Assembly (NCBI RefSeq): GCF_025847235.1
Contig: NZ_JAOZEW010000003.1
Coordinates: forward strand, 248,001 to 312,000
Source of the DNA: Flavobacterium shii
Lineage (GTDB): Bacteria > Bacteroidota > Bacteroidia > Flavobacteriales > Flavobacteriaceae
Reading direction: 5' to 3'
DNA length: 64,000 bases
Shown: positions 16,779-25,149 of the stretch, one piece after another
Layout of the letters: each line of letters begins with the position of its first letter
Position numbering within the stretch: position 1 is the stretch's first letter
Notes under the pieces: generated by a model
What the model was told of the DNA's origin: nothing
The model's input: only the letters and a program-made list of their open reading frames with translations
The model's database searches: none
Program-made: the position numbers and the translations under genes

Positions 16779-17529
16779 GCTTAAAGATTTCCTTGACGAA
16801 AAAGTCATTCAATATAACAATCAGGATTTTATAGAAAGTGATCCGGTACAAATTCCGCATTTATTTTCTCAAAAAGAAGACATTGAGATTGCTGGTTTCC
16901 TGAGCGCTACAATAGCTTGGGGAAATCGCAAAATGATTATTAAAAACTCACACCAAATGATGGAATTAATGGGAAACACGCCCTACGATTTTATTATGAG
17001 CCACAACGATGAAGATATAGCAAGATTAGAGAATTTTGTACATCGTACCTTTAATGGAAAAGACTTTGGCAGCTTTATAAAAGGATTGCAACACATTTAT
17101 AAAAATCATGGTGGATTGGAAGCTATCTTCTCTAAAAATCAGGAAAAAGATAGTTTGCAAAAAAGTATTCACGAATTTAAAAAAGCATTCTTTGAAATCG
17201 ATCATTTACAAAGAACTCAAAAACACATTTCAGATCCCTTAAACAATTCGGCAGCCAAACGTATTAATATGTACCTAAGATGGATGGTTCGCCAAGATAC
17301 CAAAGGCGTAGATTTAGGAATCTGGAAAAATATTTCACCTGCAAAACTTTCTTGTCCGCTTGATGTACATTCCGGAAACGTGGCCCGCAAACTAGAATTG
17401 CTTTCGCGAAAGCAAAACGATGGTAAAGCACTGGCAGAACTCGATTTAAATCTTCGAAAAATGGATCCACTTGACCCGGTAAAATACGATTTTGCATTAT
17501 TTGGACTAGGCGTTTTTGAAGGCTTTTAA
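16765..17529 (+). CDS. TIGR02757/DUF2400 family protein
   Basis: 254 residues from the ATG at 16765 (MNQTELKDFLDEKVIQYNNQDF). Two upstream in-frame ATGs (16738, 16747) would lengthen it by 9 or 6 residues but overlap the previous gene more. The blocks DPVQIPHLFSQKEDIEIAGF, ATIAWGNRKMIIKN, MYLRWMVRQD and PLDVHSGNVARKLELL are the conserved core of TIGR02757, a family of uncharacterised cytoplasmic proteins. A fold related to helix-hairpin-helix DNA glycosylases has been suggested for similar proteins, but no catalytic role is established. It is the last gene of the three-gene unit. Confidence 0.85.
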   Translation: MNQTELKDFLDEKVIQYNNQDFIESDPVQIPHLFSQKEDIEIAGFLSATIAWGNRKMIIKNSHQMMELMGNTPYDFIMSHNDEDIARLENFVHRTFNGKDFGSFIKGLQHIYKNHGGLEAIFSKNQEKDSLQKSIHEFKKAFFEIDHLQRTQKHISDPLNNSAAKRINMYLRWMVRQDTKGVDLGIWKNISPAKLSCPLDVHSGNVARKLELLSRKQNDGKALAELDLNLRKMDPLDPVKYDFALFGLGVFEGF

Positions 17530-17606
17530 GATTGATAATTAGATTGTTATATTACTAAATCATCAGATGATTCCAAGAATCTAGTGAACTAACCATGATT
17601 TTAATG

Positions 17607-17614
17607 TACCTTTG
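17607..17614 (+). promoter_or_regulatory. Predicted -7 box for the DEAD-box helicase
   Basis: TACCTTTG matches TAnnTTTG. It lies only 11 bases before the first ATG (17626) and 17 before the second (17632), so the mRNA would have almost no leader. No TTG is visible at the right distance upstream. Confidence 0.5.
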
Positions 17615-17631
17615 CACAAAATTTAATGCAA

Positions 17632-18984
17632 ATGAGCACTTTCGAGACATTCAATCTTCCTAAATCCGTACAAAAAGCAATCGATGAATTAGGCTTCGTT
17701 ACGCCTACTCCTATCCAGGAAAAATCTTTTTCTGTAATTATGTCCGGTCGTGATATGATGGGAATTGCACAAACCGGTACTGGTAAAACATTTGCCTATT
17801 TATTGCCTTTATTAAAACTATATAAGTTTACTCCAACCAATACGCCAAAAATTGTAATCCTTGTTCCAACACGTGAATTAGTAGTTCAGGTTGTAGAAGA
17901 AGTAGAGAAATTAACCAAATACATGTCGGTTAAAACGTTGGGTATTTTTGGTGGTGTAAATATTAATACACAAAAGAAAGCTGTTTACGAAGGAATCGAT
18001 ATCTTGGTGGGAACGCCAGGAAGAACTATGGATTTGGCTCTAGATGCAGTCGTTCGTTTTGATGAAACTCAAAAATTAGTTATCGATGAGTTCGACGAAA
18101 TGCTTAATCTTGGTTTCCGTACACAATTAACAGCGCTTTTGGCGATGATGAAAACCAAACGTCAAAACATCTTGTTTTCTGCAACGATGACCGATGAAGT
18201 TGATGCCGTTTTAAATGACTTTTTTGATTTCCCAGAAGAAGTTACCCTTGCAGCATCTGGAACACCGCTAGAGAACATTGAGCAAATTACCTATAATGTT
18301 CCCAATTTTAATACTAAAGTAAACTTACTGAAACACTTATTACAAAACAACGAAGACATGAGTCGCGTTTTGGTTTTTGTAAACAACAAGAAGATTTCGG
18401 ATATGCTTCATGACCGTATCGAAGAAGATTTTGAAGGTCAGTTTGGTGTAATTCACTCTAATAAATCACAAAATTACCGTTTGAGTACGATGGCTTCTTT
18501 CCAGGAAGGAAACCTACGCGGACTTATAACTACCGATATTATGGCGAGAGGTTTGGATATTTCCAATATTACTCACGTTATAAACTTTGAACTTCCAGAA
18601 TTCCCAGAATTGTATATGCACAGAATTGGTAGAACTGGTCGTGCCGATGCAACTGGAACTGCGATAAGTTTTATCACTCCACGTGAAGAAGAATTTAAAG
18701 TAGAAGTAGAAGTTTTAATGAACAGAGAACTTGAAATAGCTGATTTCCCTGAAGAAGTAGAAGTTTCTATAAAATTAATTGAGCCTGAGAAAGACAGACA
18801 ACCAGTTAAGTTTTTGATGAAAAAACAAAAACTAGACGGTGATGGAGCTTTTCATGATAAAGCCAAAAAGAATAAAAAAGTCAACTTGGGAGGTCCTTCT
18901 AAAACCAAGAAAAAAACGCACGGATCTGTTAACAGAAACATGTTGAAAACAAGGGATAAGAAGAGAAAAGATAAGAACAAATAG
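17632..18984 (+). CDS. DEAD-box RNA helicase
   Basis: 450 residues from the second ATG (MSTFETFNLP); the ATG at 17626 is also possible. Motifs in order: Q motif TPIQEKSF, motif I AQTGTGKT, Ia PTRELV, Ib TPGR, motif II DEFD (in place of DEAD), motif III SAT, IV VLVFVNN, V ARGLDIS and VI HRIGRTGR. The C-terminal 60 residues are lysine-rich and probably bind RNA. It is a cytoplasmic ATP-dependent RNA remodelling enzyme likely involved in ribosome assembly or mRNA turnover (RhlE/CsdA type); the exact subtype is not clear. Confidence 0.93.
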   Translation: MSTFETFNLPKSVQKAIDELGFVTPTPIQEKSFSVIMSGRDMMGIAQTGTGKTFAYLLPLLKLYKFTPTNTPKIVILVPTRELVVQVVEEVEKLTKYMSVKTLGIFGGVNINTQKKAVYEGIDILVGTPGRTMDLALDAVVRFDETQKLVIDEFDEMLNLGFRTQLTALLAMMKTKRQNILFSATMTDEVDAVLNDFFDFPEEVTLAASGTPLENIEQITYNVPNFNTKVNLLKHLLQNNEDMSRVLVFVNNKKISDMLHDRIEEDFEGQFGVIHSNKSQNYRLSTMASFQEGNLRGLITTDIMARGLDISNITHVINFELPEFPELYMHRIGRTGRADATGTAISFITPREEEFKVEVEVLMNRELEIADFPEEVEVSIKLIEPEKDRQPVKFLMKKQKLDGDGAFHDKAKKNKKVNLGGPSKTKKKTHGSVNRNMLKTRDKKRKDKNK

Positions 18985-19062
18985 CATTTAGGCACAAAGG
19001 ATCAGAGTTACAAAGGATCAAAGGTTAGCTACTAAGCTGCTGAGATTCTAAGTTAAAAAAAC
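18985..19062. repeat. Short CAAAG/CTAAG intergenic repeats
   Basis: Several degenerate units (GGCACAAAGGATCAGAG, TACAAAGGATCAAAGG and CTAAGCTGCTGAGATTCTAAG) follow the helicase gene. Similar units occur at 12712-12740, 19150-19165 and 31718-31850. Non-coding. Confidence 0.5.
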
Positions 19063-19127
19063 AAAAAAGGCTCAAAGATGTAGAATTAAGTTAATAACTT
19101 GAAACTTTACATCTTTGAGCCTTTTTT
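19063..19127. terminator. Bidirectional terminator, helicase/lactonase
   Basis: Perfect 20-base arms (19063-19082 and 19108-19127) spelling A6-GGCTCAAAGATGTA and its complement around a 25-base loop, with an A-run and a T-run outside. It lies between two converging genes. Confidence 0.88.
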
Positions 19128-19168
19128 ATATTTTACGCACAAGATAGAGAAACCTTTGAACCTTTAAA

Positions 19169-20278
19169 TTAATTTTTTGCAAAAACCAAGCATACTGGTG
19201 AGCACAACTCAATTCTCTTTCCAGTATCCGTAAGTTTTCCTGTTGCTTTATCTCTTTTAAAAACAACAATATTATTTGTGTATTGATGCCCTACTAAAAG
19301 GAAATTTCCTGTAGGATCGATAGAAAAATCCCTTGGCCCTTTTCCTAATGTACTTAATTGTTCTACTAATTCAATATTTCCATTTTTAAGAATTTTATAA
19401 ACTGAAATATTATTAGCATCAACACGATCGGATACATATAAAAATTTACCATCTGGCGAAATCTTTATAGCCGCTGCTCCTGTTCCTCCCTTAAAATCTT
19501 TAGGAAGAATACTTGTCTCGGCAATCAATTTTAAACTTCCGTTTTTATCATAACTAAACGTAGTTAAAGTAGCATCCAATTCCTGGATTAAATACACAAA
19601 TTTCCCGTCTTTGCTAAACGTTAAATGCCTTGGTCCGCTTCCTGCTTTTACATCAACACTTCCTTTTAATGTTAACACTTCCTTTTGGGAATTAGGATTG
19701 TATTTGTAAATAAAAACCTTATCAAGACCTAAATCATTCGATAAAACATATTTCTTGTCTGGCGAAAAATAAACCATGTGCACATGAGCACTTTCTTGTC
19801 TTTGTTTATTTATTCCTTTTCCTGTATGCTGAATTACTTGTTTTGCTTCCGAAATTCCATCGGCAGTTTTTTTGAATACCGAAATATTTCCTCCGGAATA
19901 GTTTGCCGAAATTACGTTTTCGCCATCATTAATAATATAACAAGGATCGGCTCCCATTGCTTTTTGTTTATTCAAAAATGTAATCTTTCCAGATTCTGGC
20001 ACATATCCAAAAGCACTTACGGTACTTTCTGCACCACTTTCGTTAACTGCATATATAAATTTATTATCTGCCGAAACCGATAAATAACTTGGACTTACAA
20101 CACTTTCTGAACTATTTTTTAATTTAAAGTCACCTGAATTAGTATCGAATTCATATACATAAATTCCTTTGCTATCACAACTAGTAGTATACGTACCTAC
20201 TAATAAATTAACTTTGTTTTGCGCCTGAATTCCTGTAAAGAATAAAATAAAAAGCAAAACAGCATACGATTTTTTCAT
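19169..20278 (-). CDS. Secreted lactonase family beta-propeller protein
   Basis: 369 residues. A signal peptide (MKKSYAVLLFILFFTGIQAQ) precedes a seven-bladed propeller of the 6-phosphogluconolactonase/YbhE type: LLVGTYT near the N-terminus, HVHMVYFSPDKKYVLSNDLGLDKVFIY, GSGPRHLTFSKDGKFVYLIQELDATLTTFSYD, GTGAAAIKISPDGKFLYVSDR and GKGPRDFSIDPTGNFLLVGHQ. Cytoplasmic homologues hydrolyse 6-phosphogluconolactone; the signal peptide here makes that role unlikely, and a periplasmic lactone is more plausible. Monocistronic and divergent from the BatA-type gene. Confidence 0.87.
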   Translation of the reverse strand: MKKSYAVLLFILFFTGIQAQNKVNLLVGTYTTSCDSKGIYVYEFDTNSGDFKLKNSSESVVSPSYLSVSADNKFIYAVNESGAESTVSAFGYVPESGKITFLNKQKAMGADPCYIINDGENVISANYSGGNISVFKKTADGISEAKQVIQHTGKGINKQRQESAHVHMVYFSPDKKYVLSNDLGLDKVFIYKYNPNSQKEVLTLKGSVDVKAGSGPRHLTFSKDGKFVYLIQELDATLTTFSYDKNGSLKLIAETSILPKDFKGGTGAAAIKISPDGKFLYVSDRVDANNISVYKILKNGNIELVEQLSTLGKGPRDFSIDPTGNFLLVGHQYTNNIVVFKRDKATGKLTDTGKRIELCSPVCLVFAKN

Positions 20279-20382
20279 TTGTAAAAATTTTATTGAAATG
20301 CTAAAATACGTAATATCCTTATAATGGTTAAGATTTATTTACCTGTTCGAAAAAATATAACAACATCAGTAAAAACTGCCTG

Positions 20383-20398
20383 TAAATTTGTATTTTTG
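20383..20398 (+). promoter_or_regulatory. Tandem -7 boxes for the BatA-type gene
   Basis: TAAATTTG (20383-20390) and TATTTTTG (20391-20398) sit side by side, each matching TAnnTTTG, about 65-80 bases before the ATG at 20462. Confidence 0.45.
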
Positions 20399-20461
20399 AC
20401 AAACGAAAAATTCAATGAGCTCCATTGAAAATAAAATCAGTGAAGTAAACTAAACTTTAGA

Positions 20462-22390
20462 ATGCATTTTAAACATCCCGAAATTTTATACTTTCTGTTC
20501 TTATTGATTGTTCCTATTTTGGTTCATTTATTTCAGTTACGCCGTTTCAAAAAGTCTTACTTTACCAATGTTAGACTTTTGGCAAAACTCTCTATTCAAA
20601 CTCGAAAAAGTTCTAAGATCAAGAAATGGCTATTACTTGCTACTCGACTATTATTACTTACTTGTCTTATTCTTGCTTTTGCTCAACCGTTTTTTACCGC
20701 CAAGGACAGTAAAAATGTTAATAACGAAATGTATATCATTCTGGACAATTCCTTTAGTATGCAGGCAAAAGGTAAAAAAGGGGAATTACTAAAACGTGCC
20801 GTTCAGGAATTATTAGAAAACACGCCAGAGAATACACAATTTTCTTTATTCACAAACACCGAAAATTATTGGAATACCGATATAAAATCTGTTCGTAGCT
20901 CATTGCAAAACCTAAAATACAGCGCCACTCCTTTCCAATTGGATAATATAATAGCAAAGGTAAAAGCTCGCAAATCGGCCTTTAAAAAAGACATCATCAT
21001 CATTACTGATGCTGTTGGACTGGATGAAAAACAGCTAAAAAACATAAAAACAGAAGATGCTCCGTATTTTATAATTCCGAAAGCAGAGCAAAAAAATAAT
21101 GTGGCGATTGATAGTGTTTTTATCAATCAAACCTTAGATAACTTTTACGATATTGGAATTAATCTATCTGGATATGGCGATGATTTTAAGCCTATTTCGA
21201 TGTCTTTGTACAACAATGATAAGCTAATCGCTAAAACCATTGTAAACTTTGATACCAAAAAGAAGAAAGTAAACTTTACCATTCCTAAACAAGCTTTTCA
21301 TGGTTATGTTGCTATAGAAGACAATGGTTTAGAATATGACAATAAATTATATTTTAGCATCTCAGATACTAAAAAAACCAACGTTATTAGTATTGGAGAA
21401 CCTGCAAAGAGCAATTTCTTATCCCGCATTTATACTCCGGAAGAATTCAACTATCATAATTTTGATATTCGTTCGCTTGATTATAATAGTTTAGACAAAC
21501 AAGATGCAATTGTATTGAATGAGCTGGATGAAATTCCGCAAGCATTACAAACTACGTTAAAATCATTTGTATCCAAAGGTGGAAATATAATTATCATTCC
21601 ATCAGAAAAAATGACTGTTAGTAATATGAATTCATTTTTATCAAATTTTGGTAAAGTCCAAATGGGTTCTCTTGAAAATAAAGAAAAACAGATCACCAAA
21701 ATCAATTTTGATCATCCAATATTCTCTGGTGTTTTCGAAAATAAAATCAAAAATTTTCAATATCCAAAGACGAAGAATTCTTTCCCTATAACAAGTGCCT
21801 ATTCTTCGGCTTTATCCTATGAAGACCAAAGTGCATTTTTAACTTCAATACAAAATCAAGTTTCGGCAGTTTCAGTATTTTCTGCTCCTATAAATAGTAT
21901 AAACTCTAACTTTCAGCAATCGCCTTTAATTGTTCCTGTTTTTTATAAAATGGCACAAAGTAACCAGAAATCTGGAATAAATGCGATAACAATTGGTAAT
22001 AATCAGCCTTATTTTGTTGATGCATTATTATCCAAAGATGCCATATTAGAAGTAAGAGGCACAGAAGAACAATTTATACCAATTCAGCAAATCCTGAGTA
22101 ACAAAGTAAAAATCGTTTTTAATGATTACCCAGAACAAGCTGGTAATTATACTATTTACAATAAAAAAGAAGCACTGGAAAACGTAAGTTTTAATTACAA
22201 ACGAAGCGAAAGCGATTTGAGTCAGGTTAACGATAATGTAGTTTCTGATTATAAAACTGCCGATACAATTTCGACTATTTTTAACACCTTGCAAACGGAA
22301 CGAACCGATAATCAAATTTGGAAATGGTTTATTATCTTTGCACTGTTATTTTTAGCATTAGAAATGGCAATTATCCGATTCGTGAAGTAA
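20462..22390 (+). CDS. BatA-domain / VWA membrane protein
   Basis: 642 residues. The first 60 residues (HPEILYFLFLLIVPILVHLFQLRRFKK, then a second helix LLLATRLLLLTCLILAFAQPF) are the BatA N-terminal domain. A von Willebrand A domain follows, with the MIDAS motif DNSFS (about 97-101) and FKKDIIIITDA. A long extracytoplasmic region follows and a last membrane helix closes the C-terminus. Such proteins belong to aerotolerance (Bat)-like or secretion-related complexes; the exact job is unknown. It begins a plus-strand series that continues to at least 26014. Confidence 0.87.
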   Translation: MHFKHPEILYFLFLLIVPILVHLFQLRRFKKSYFTNVRLLAKLSIQTRKSSKIKKWLLLATRLLLLTCLILAFAQPFFTAKDSKNVNNEMYIILDNSFSMQAKGKKGELLKRAVQELLENTPENTQFSLFTNTENYWNTDIKSVRSSLQNLKYSATPFQLDNIIAKVKARKSAFKKDIIIITDAVGLDEKQLKNIKTEDAPYFIIPKAEQKNNVAIDSVFINQTLDNFYDIGINLSGYGDDFKPISMSLYNNDKLIAKTIVNFDTKKKKVNFTIPKQAFHGYVAIEDNGLEYDNKLYFSISDTKKTNVISIGEPAKSNFLSRIYTPEEFNYHNFDIRSLDYNSLDKQDAIVLNELDEIPQALQTTLKSFVSKGGNIIIIPSEKMTVSNMNSFLSNFGKVQMGSLENKEKQITKINFDHPIFSGVFENKIKNFQYPKTKNSFPITSAYSSALSYEDQSAFLTSIQNQVSAVSVFSAPINSINSNFQQSPLIVPVFYKMAQSNQKSGINAITIGNNQPYFVDALLSKDAILEVRGTEEQFIPIQQILSNKVKIVFNDYPEQAGNYTIYNKKEALENVSFNYKRSESDLSQVNDNVVSDYKTADTISTIFNTLQTERTDNQIWKWFIIFALLFLALEMAIIRFVK

Positions 22391-22430
22391 ACAAAAATAA
22401 ATATTTAAAAAACAGATTAAGCAAATCACC

Positions 22431-23336
22431 ATGAATAAAATTACTTTCCTATGTATTCTTTTTACTTTTTTATTTCAAAATAGTAATGCTCAAGATATGG
22501 AAATACCTTCTTTCTGGGCAAGTTCAAAATTTAAAATTGGGACAGGTGATGGTGCAAGTCTAACAACCTATAATGCATTTCTTAGTTTACACAGTGGTTT
22601 AGGGATTGGATCTCCATTTGTGTACAATGCTAATGGTGAATATATCAATAAAGCAACAATAGTTTTTGATGGTAGAACTGGTGATATAAATTCATTAGGA
22701 AGTATCACTGCAAATTTAATTTCATCAAAATCAGTTTCATCGAATCTAATTTCATCAGACTCTATTTCTTCAACTTCAATCACTTCCACGTCTAAATTAT
22801 TTTTTCCAACTTTTAATAATTATAAAACAAATTGTTTTGTACAAGGTACTGGTGACGGCGCAAGCCTAACAACTTATAATACATTCCTCAGCCTACATAG
22901 TGGTTTAGGAATTGGATCCCCATATGTTAATGGAAGTGGTGGATATACAAAAAAAGCAACGATTGTTTTTGACGGTAGAACTGGGAATATTATAACACAG
23001 GGATTAATCACAGCAAATAAAATTCATAGTTCGGAAATAGTAGTCGATTTAAACGTTCCTGGTCCCGATTATGTCTTTGAAAATAATTATAATTTAGAAA
23101 AGCTTGAAATACTCGAAAAATTCATAGCTACAAATAAACATCTTCCTGAAATTCCATCTGCTATAGAAATGAAAAACAATGGGGTAAATGTTGTTGATCT
23201 GGAAATGAAATTATTGCAAAAAATTGAAGAATTAACGCTTTATATGATTGAACAGAACAAACAATTAAAAGCCCAAAATGAACAGATTCAATTACAAAAT
23301 AAAGAAATCCAATTTCTTAAAAAAGATAAAAGCTAA
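22431..23336 (+). CDS. Secreted repeat protein, phage tail-fibre-like C-terminus
   Basis: 301 residues with signal peptide MNKITFLCILFTFLFQNSNAQ. Two copies of a segment of about 60 residues (GTGDGASLTTYNAFLSLHSG ... KATIVFDGRTG) are separated by a serine-rich linker (SSKSVSSNLISSDSISSTS). The C-terminal 90 residues (YNLEKLEILEKFIATNKHLPEIPSA, then a Glu/Lys/Gln-rich coiled coil) are the pattern seen at the ends of Bacteroidota proteins related to tail fibres and intramolecular chaperones. It is probably a cell-surface or secreted trimeric fibre. It sits between two core genes (BatA and dihydroorotase-like) that it does not resemble, so recent insertion is possible. Confidence 0.7.
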   Translation: MNKITFLCILFTFLFQNSNAQDMEIPSFWASSKFKIGTGDGASLTTYNAFLSLHSGLGIGSPFVYNANGEYINKATIVFDGRTGDINSLGSITANLISSKSVSSNLISSDSISSTSITSTSKLFFPTFNNYKTNCFVQGTGDGASLTTYNTFLSLHSGLGIGSPYVNGSGGYTKKATIVFDGRTGNIITQGLITANKIHSSEIVVDLNVPGPDYVFENNYNLEKLEILEKFIATNKHLPEIPSAIEMKNNGVNVVDLEMKLLQKIEELTLYMIEQNKQLKAQNEQIQLQNKEIQFLKKDKS

Positions 23337-23373
23337 AAAAGCCCAAAGCCTTACAATTAATTATTAATAAAGC

Positions 23374-24636
23374 ATGACAATGAAAATAATCATCCGTGAA
23401 GCAAAAATTATAGATTCTAAAAGTCCGTTTCATAATAAGACTGCAGATATTTTAATTAAAGATGGTTTAATCAAAAAAATAGGAACTTCACTTCCTAATA
23501 TTGAAAATGCCGAAGAGATAAAATTCGACAATTTACATATTTCGCAAGGATGGTTTGACAGTAGTGTTTCTCTTGGAGAGCCAGGTTATGAAGACCGAGA
23601 AACAATCTCAAATGGACTAAATGTAGCTGCAAAAAGCGGATTTACTGCCATTGCACTACAGCCTAACTCCTACCCGATTATTGATAACCAATCGCAAGTA
23701 AATTTTGTAAAAAATAAAGCCAATGGTTTTGCTACACAACTTTTTCCTATCGGAGCTTTAACCAAAGCAAGCGAAGGAAAAGACATGGCTGAATTATTTG
23801 ACATGAAAAAAACCGGAGCTGTAGCTTTTGGTGATTATAACAAAAGCCTTGACAATGCCAACTTACTAAAGATTGCATTACAATATGTACAAGATTTTGA
23901 TGGTTTGGTAATTGCTTACTCTCAAGATCAAAATATAAAAGGAAATGGTGTTGCAAATGAAGGAATCGTTTCAACAAAATTAGGTTTAAAAGGAATTCCA
24001 GATCTTGCCGAAGAATTGCAAATCGTCCGCAACTTATTTTTATTAGAATATACAGGAGGAAAACTTCACATTCCGACTATTTCGACTGCCAAATCGGTTC
24101 AATTAATTAAAGATGCTAAAGCAAAAGGGCTAAATGTAACTAGTAGCGTTGCTGTACATCATTTGGTTTTAACCGATGAAAAACTAGAAGGTTTTGATAC
24201 CCGATTTAAAGTTACGCCACCATTACGAACAGAAACCGACAGACAAGCTTTGCTTAAGGGCGTTCTTGACGGAACTATTGATATGATTACATCTGATCAT
24301 AACCCGATTGATATCGAATTCAAAAAAATGGAATTTGATATGGCGAAAAACGGAACAATTGGTTTAGAAAGTGCTTTTGGTGCTTTGCTAACCGTATTAC
24401 CTCTAGAAATTATAATTGAAAAACTAACATTAGGAAGATCTGTTTTTGGTATCGAAAACGACACAATTACCGAAGGTTCAAAAGCAAATATTACCTTGTT
24501 TAATCCTAATGGAGAAAGTGTTTTCACAAAAGGAAATATCATATCCAAATCTAAGAATTCAGCCTTTTTAGGAACTCAATTAAAAGGTTCGGTTTACGGA
24601 ATCGTGAATCAGAATCAATTGGTATTAGAAAAGTAA
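23374..24636 (+). CDS. Dihydroorotase homologue lacking metal ligands
   Basis: 420 residues; a start at Met3 is equally possible. The overall fold and length follow class I dihydroorotases (GFTAIALQPNSYPIIDN, VTPPLR and LLKGVLDGTIDMITSDH are conserved). The metal site is gone: the usual HxH (HVHLREPG) is SVSLGEPG with Ser64 and Ser66, the VAH histidine is Tyr182, and HxxH is HIPT with Thr235. The bridging acidic residue (Asp154) and Asp308 remain. I therefore infer a non-hydrolytic protein like the PyrC' partner of aspartate carbamoyltransferase described in pseudomonads, not an active PyrC. It lies 37 bases after the tail-fibre-like gene. Confidence 0.85.
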   Translation: MTMKIIIREAKIIDSKSPFHNKTADILIKDGLIKKIGTSLPNIENAEEIKFDNLHISQGWFDSSVSLGEPGYEDRETISNGLNVAAKSGFTAIALQPNSYPIIDNQSQVNFVKNKANGFATQLFPIGALTKASEGKDMAELFDMKKTGAVAFGDYNKSLDNANLLKIALQYVQDFDGLVIAYSQDQNIKGNGVANEGIVSTKLGLKGIPDLAEELQIVRNLFLLEYTGGKLHIPTISTAKSVQLIKDAKAKGLNVTSSVAVHHLVLTDEKLEGFDTRFKVTPPLRTETDRQALLKGVLDGTIDMITSDHNPIDIEFKKMEFDMAKNGTIGLESAFGALLTVLPLEIIIEKLTLGRSVFGIENDTITEGSKANITLFNPNGESVFTKGNIISKSKNSAFLGTQLKGSVYGIVNQNQLVLEK

Positions 24637-24745
24637 AAAAGAATTAAAAATTTACCATTAAGAGATTAAGACTAATTTTATAGATGATTGAAAAATCATT
24701 TTAATCTTAATAATCTATGGCAAAAAACAAATATAAAACACAAGA

Positions 24746-25072
24746 ATGAACAACTCAATCGAAGAAGGAAAAACTCCTGCTATAACAAGTTATATATTAA
24801 TTATTGGCGTTTTAATTGCGATGTCGATGAACTCGGAAAACAAAAATAGTTTTGCCTCGTTTCACATTCGCCAGGCTTTAGGATTGTCGCTAACTTTTAT
24901 TTCCTTTGGTGCAATCATAAGCAACTTTGACAGTTTCATGATTACTTTTCCAATGTGGATTTGCATCTCAATTTTATGGACATACGGAATTTTTAGTGCG
25001 ATACAAGGACAAACAAAACCGATACCATTAGTAGGTGCACTTTTTCAAAAATGGTTTAAAAGCATCAGTTAA
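24746..25072 (+). CDS. DUF4870-like small membrane protein
   Basis: 108 residues with three hydrophobic segments. The KNSFASFHIRQALGLSL block and the C-terminal VGALFQKWFKSI are typical of the DUF4870/Tic20-like import-component group. No function is established. It lies between the dihydroorotase-like gene (109-base gap) and a carboxylesterase (77-base gap) in the same direction. Confidence 0.75.
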   Translation: MNNSIEEGKTPAITSYILIIGVLIAMSMNSENKNSFASFHIRQALGLSLTFISFGAIISNFDSFMITFPMWICISILWTYGIFSAIQGQTKPIPLVGALFQKWFKSIS

Positions 25073-25149
25073 TTTTTAATTTCAGATAATAGATTAAGAA
25101 TCAGCAACTGCATTTCTCAATTTACAACTCACAATTTACCATTAAAAGA

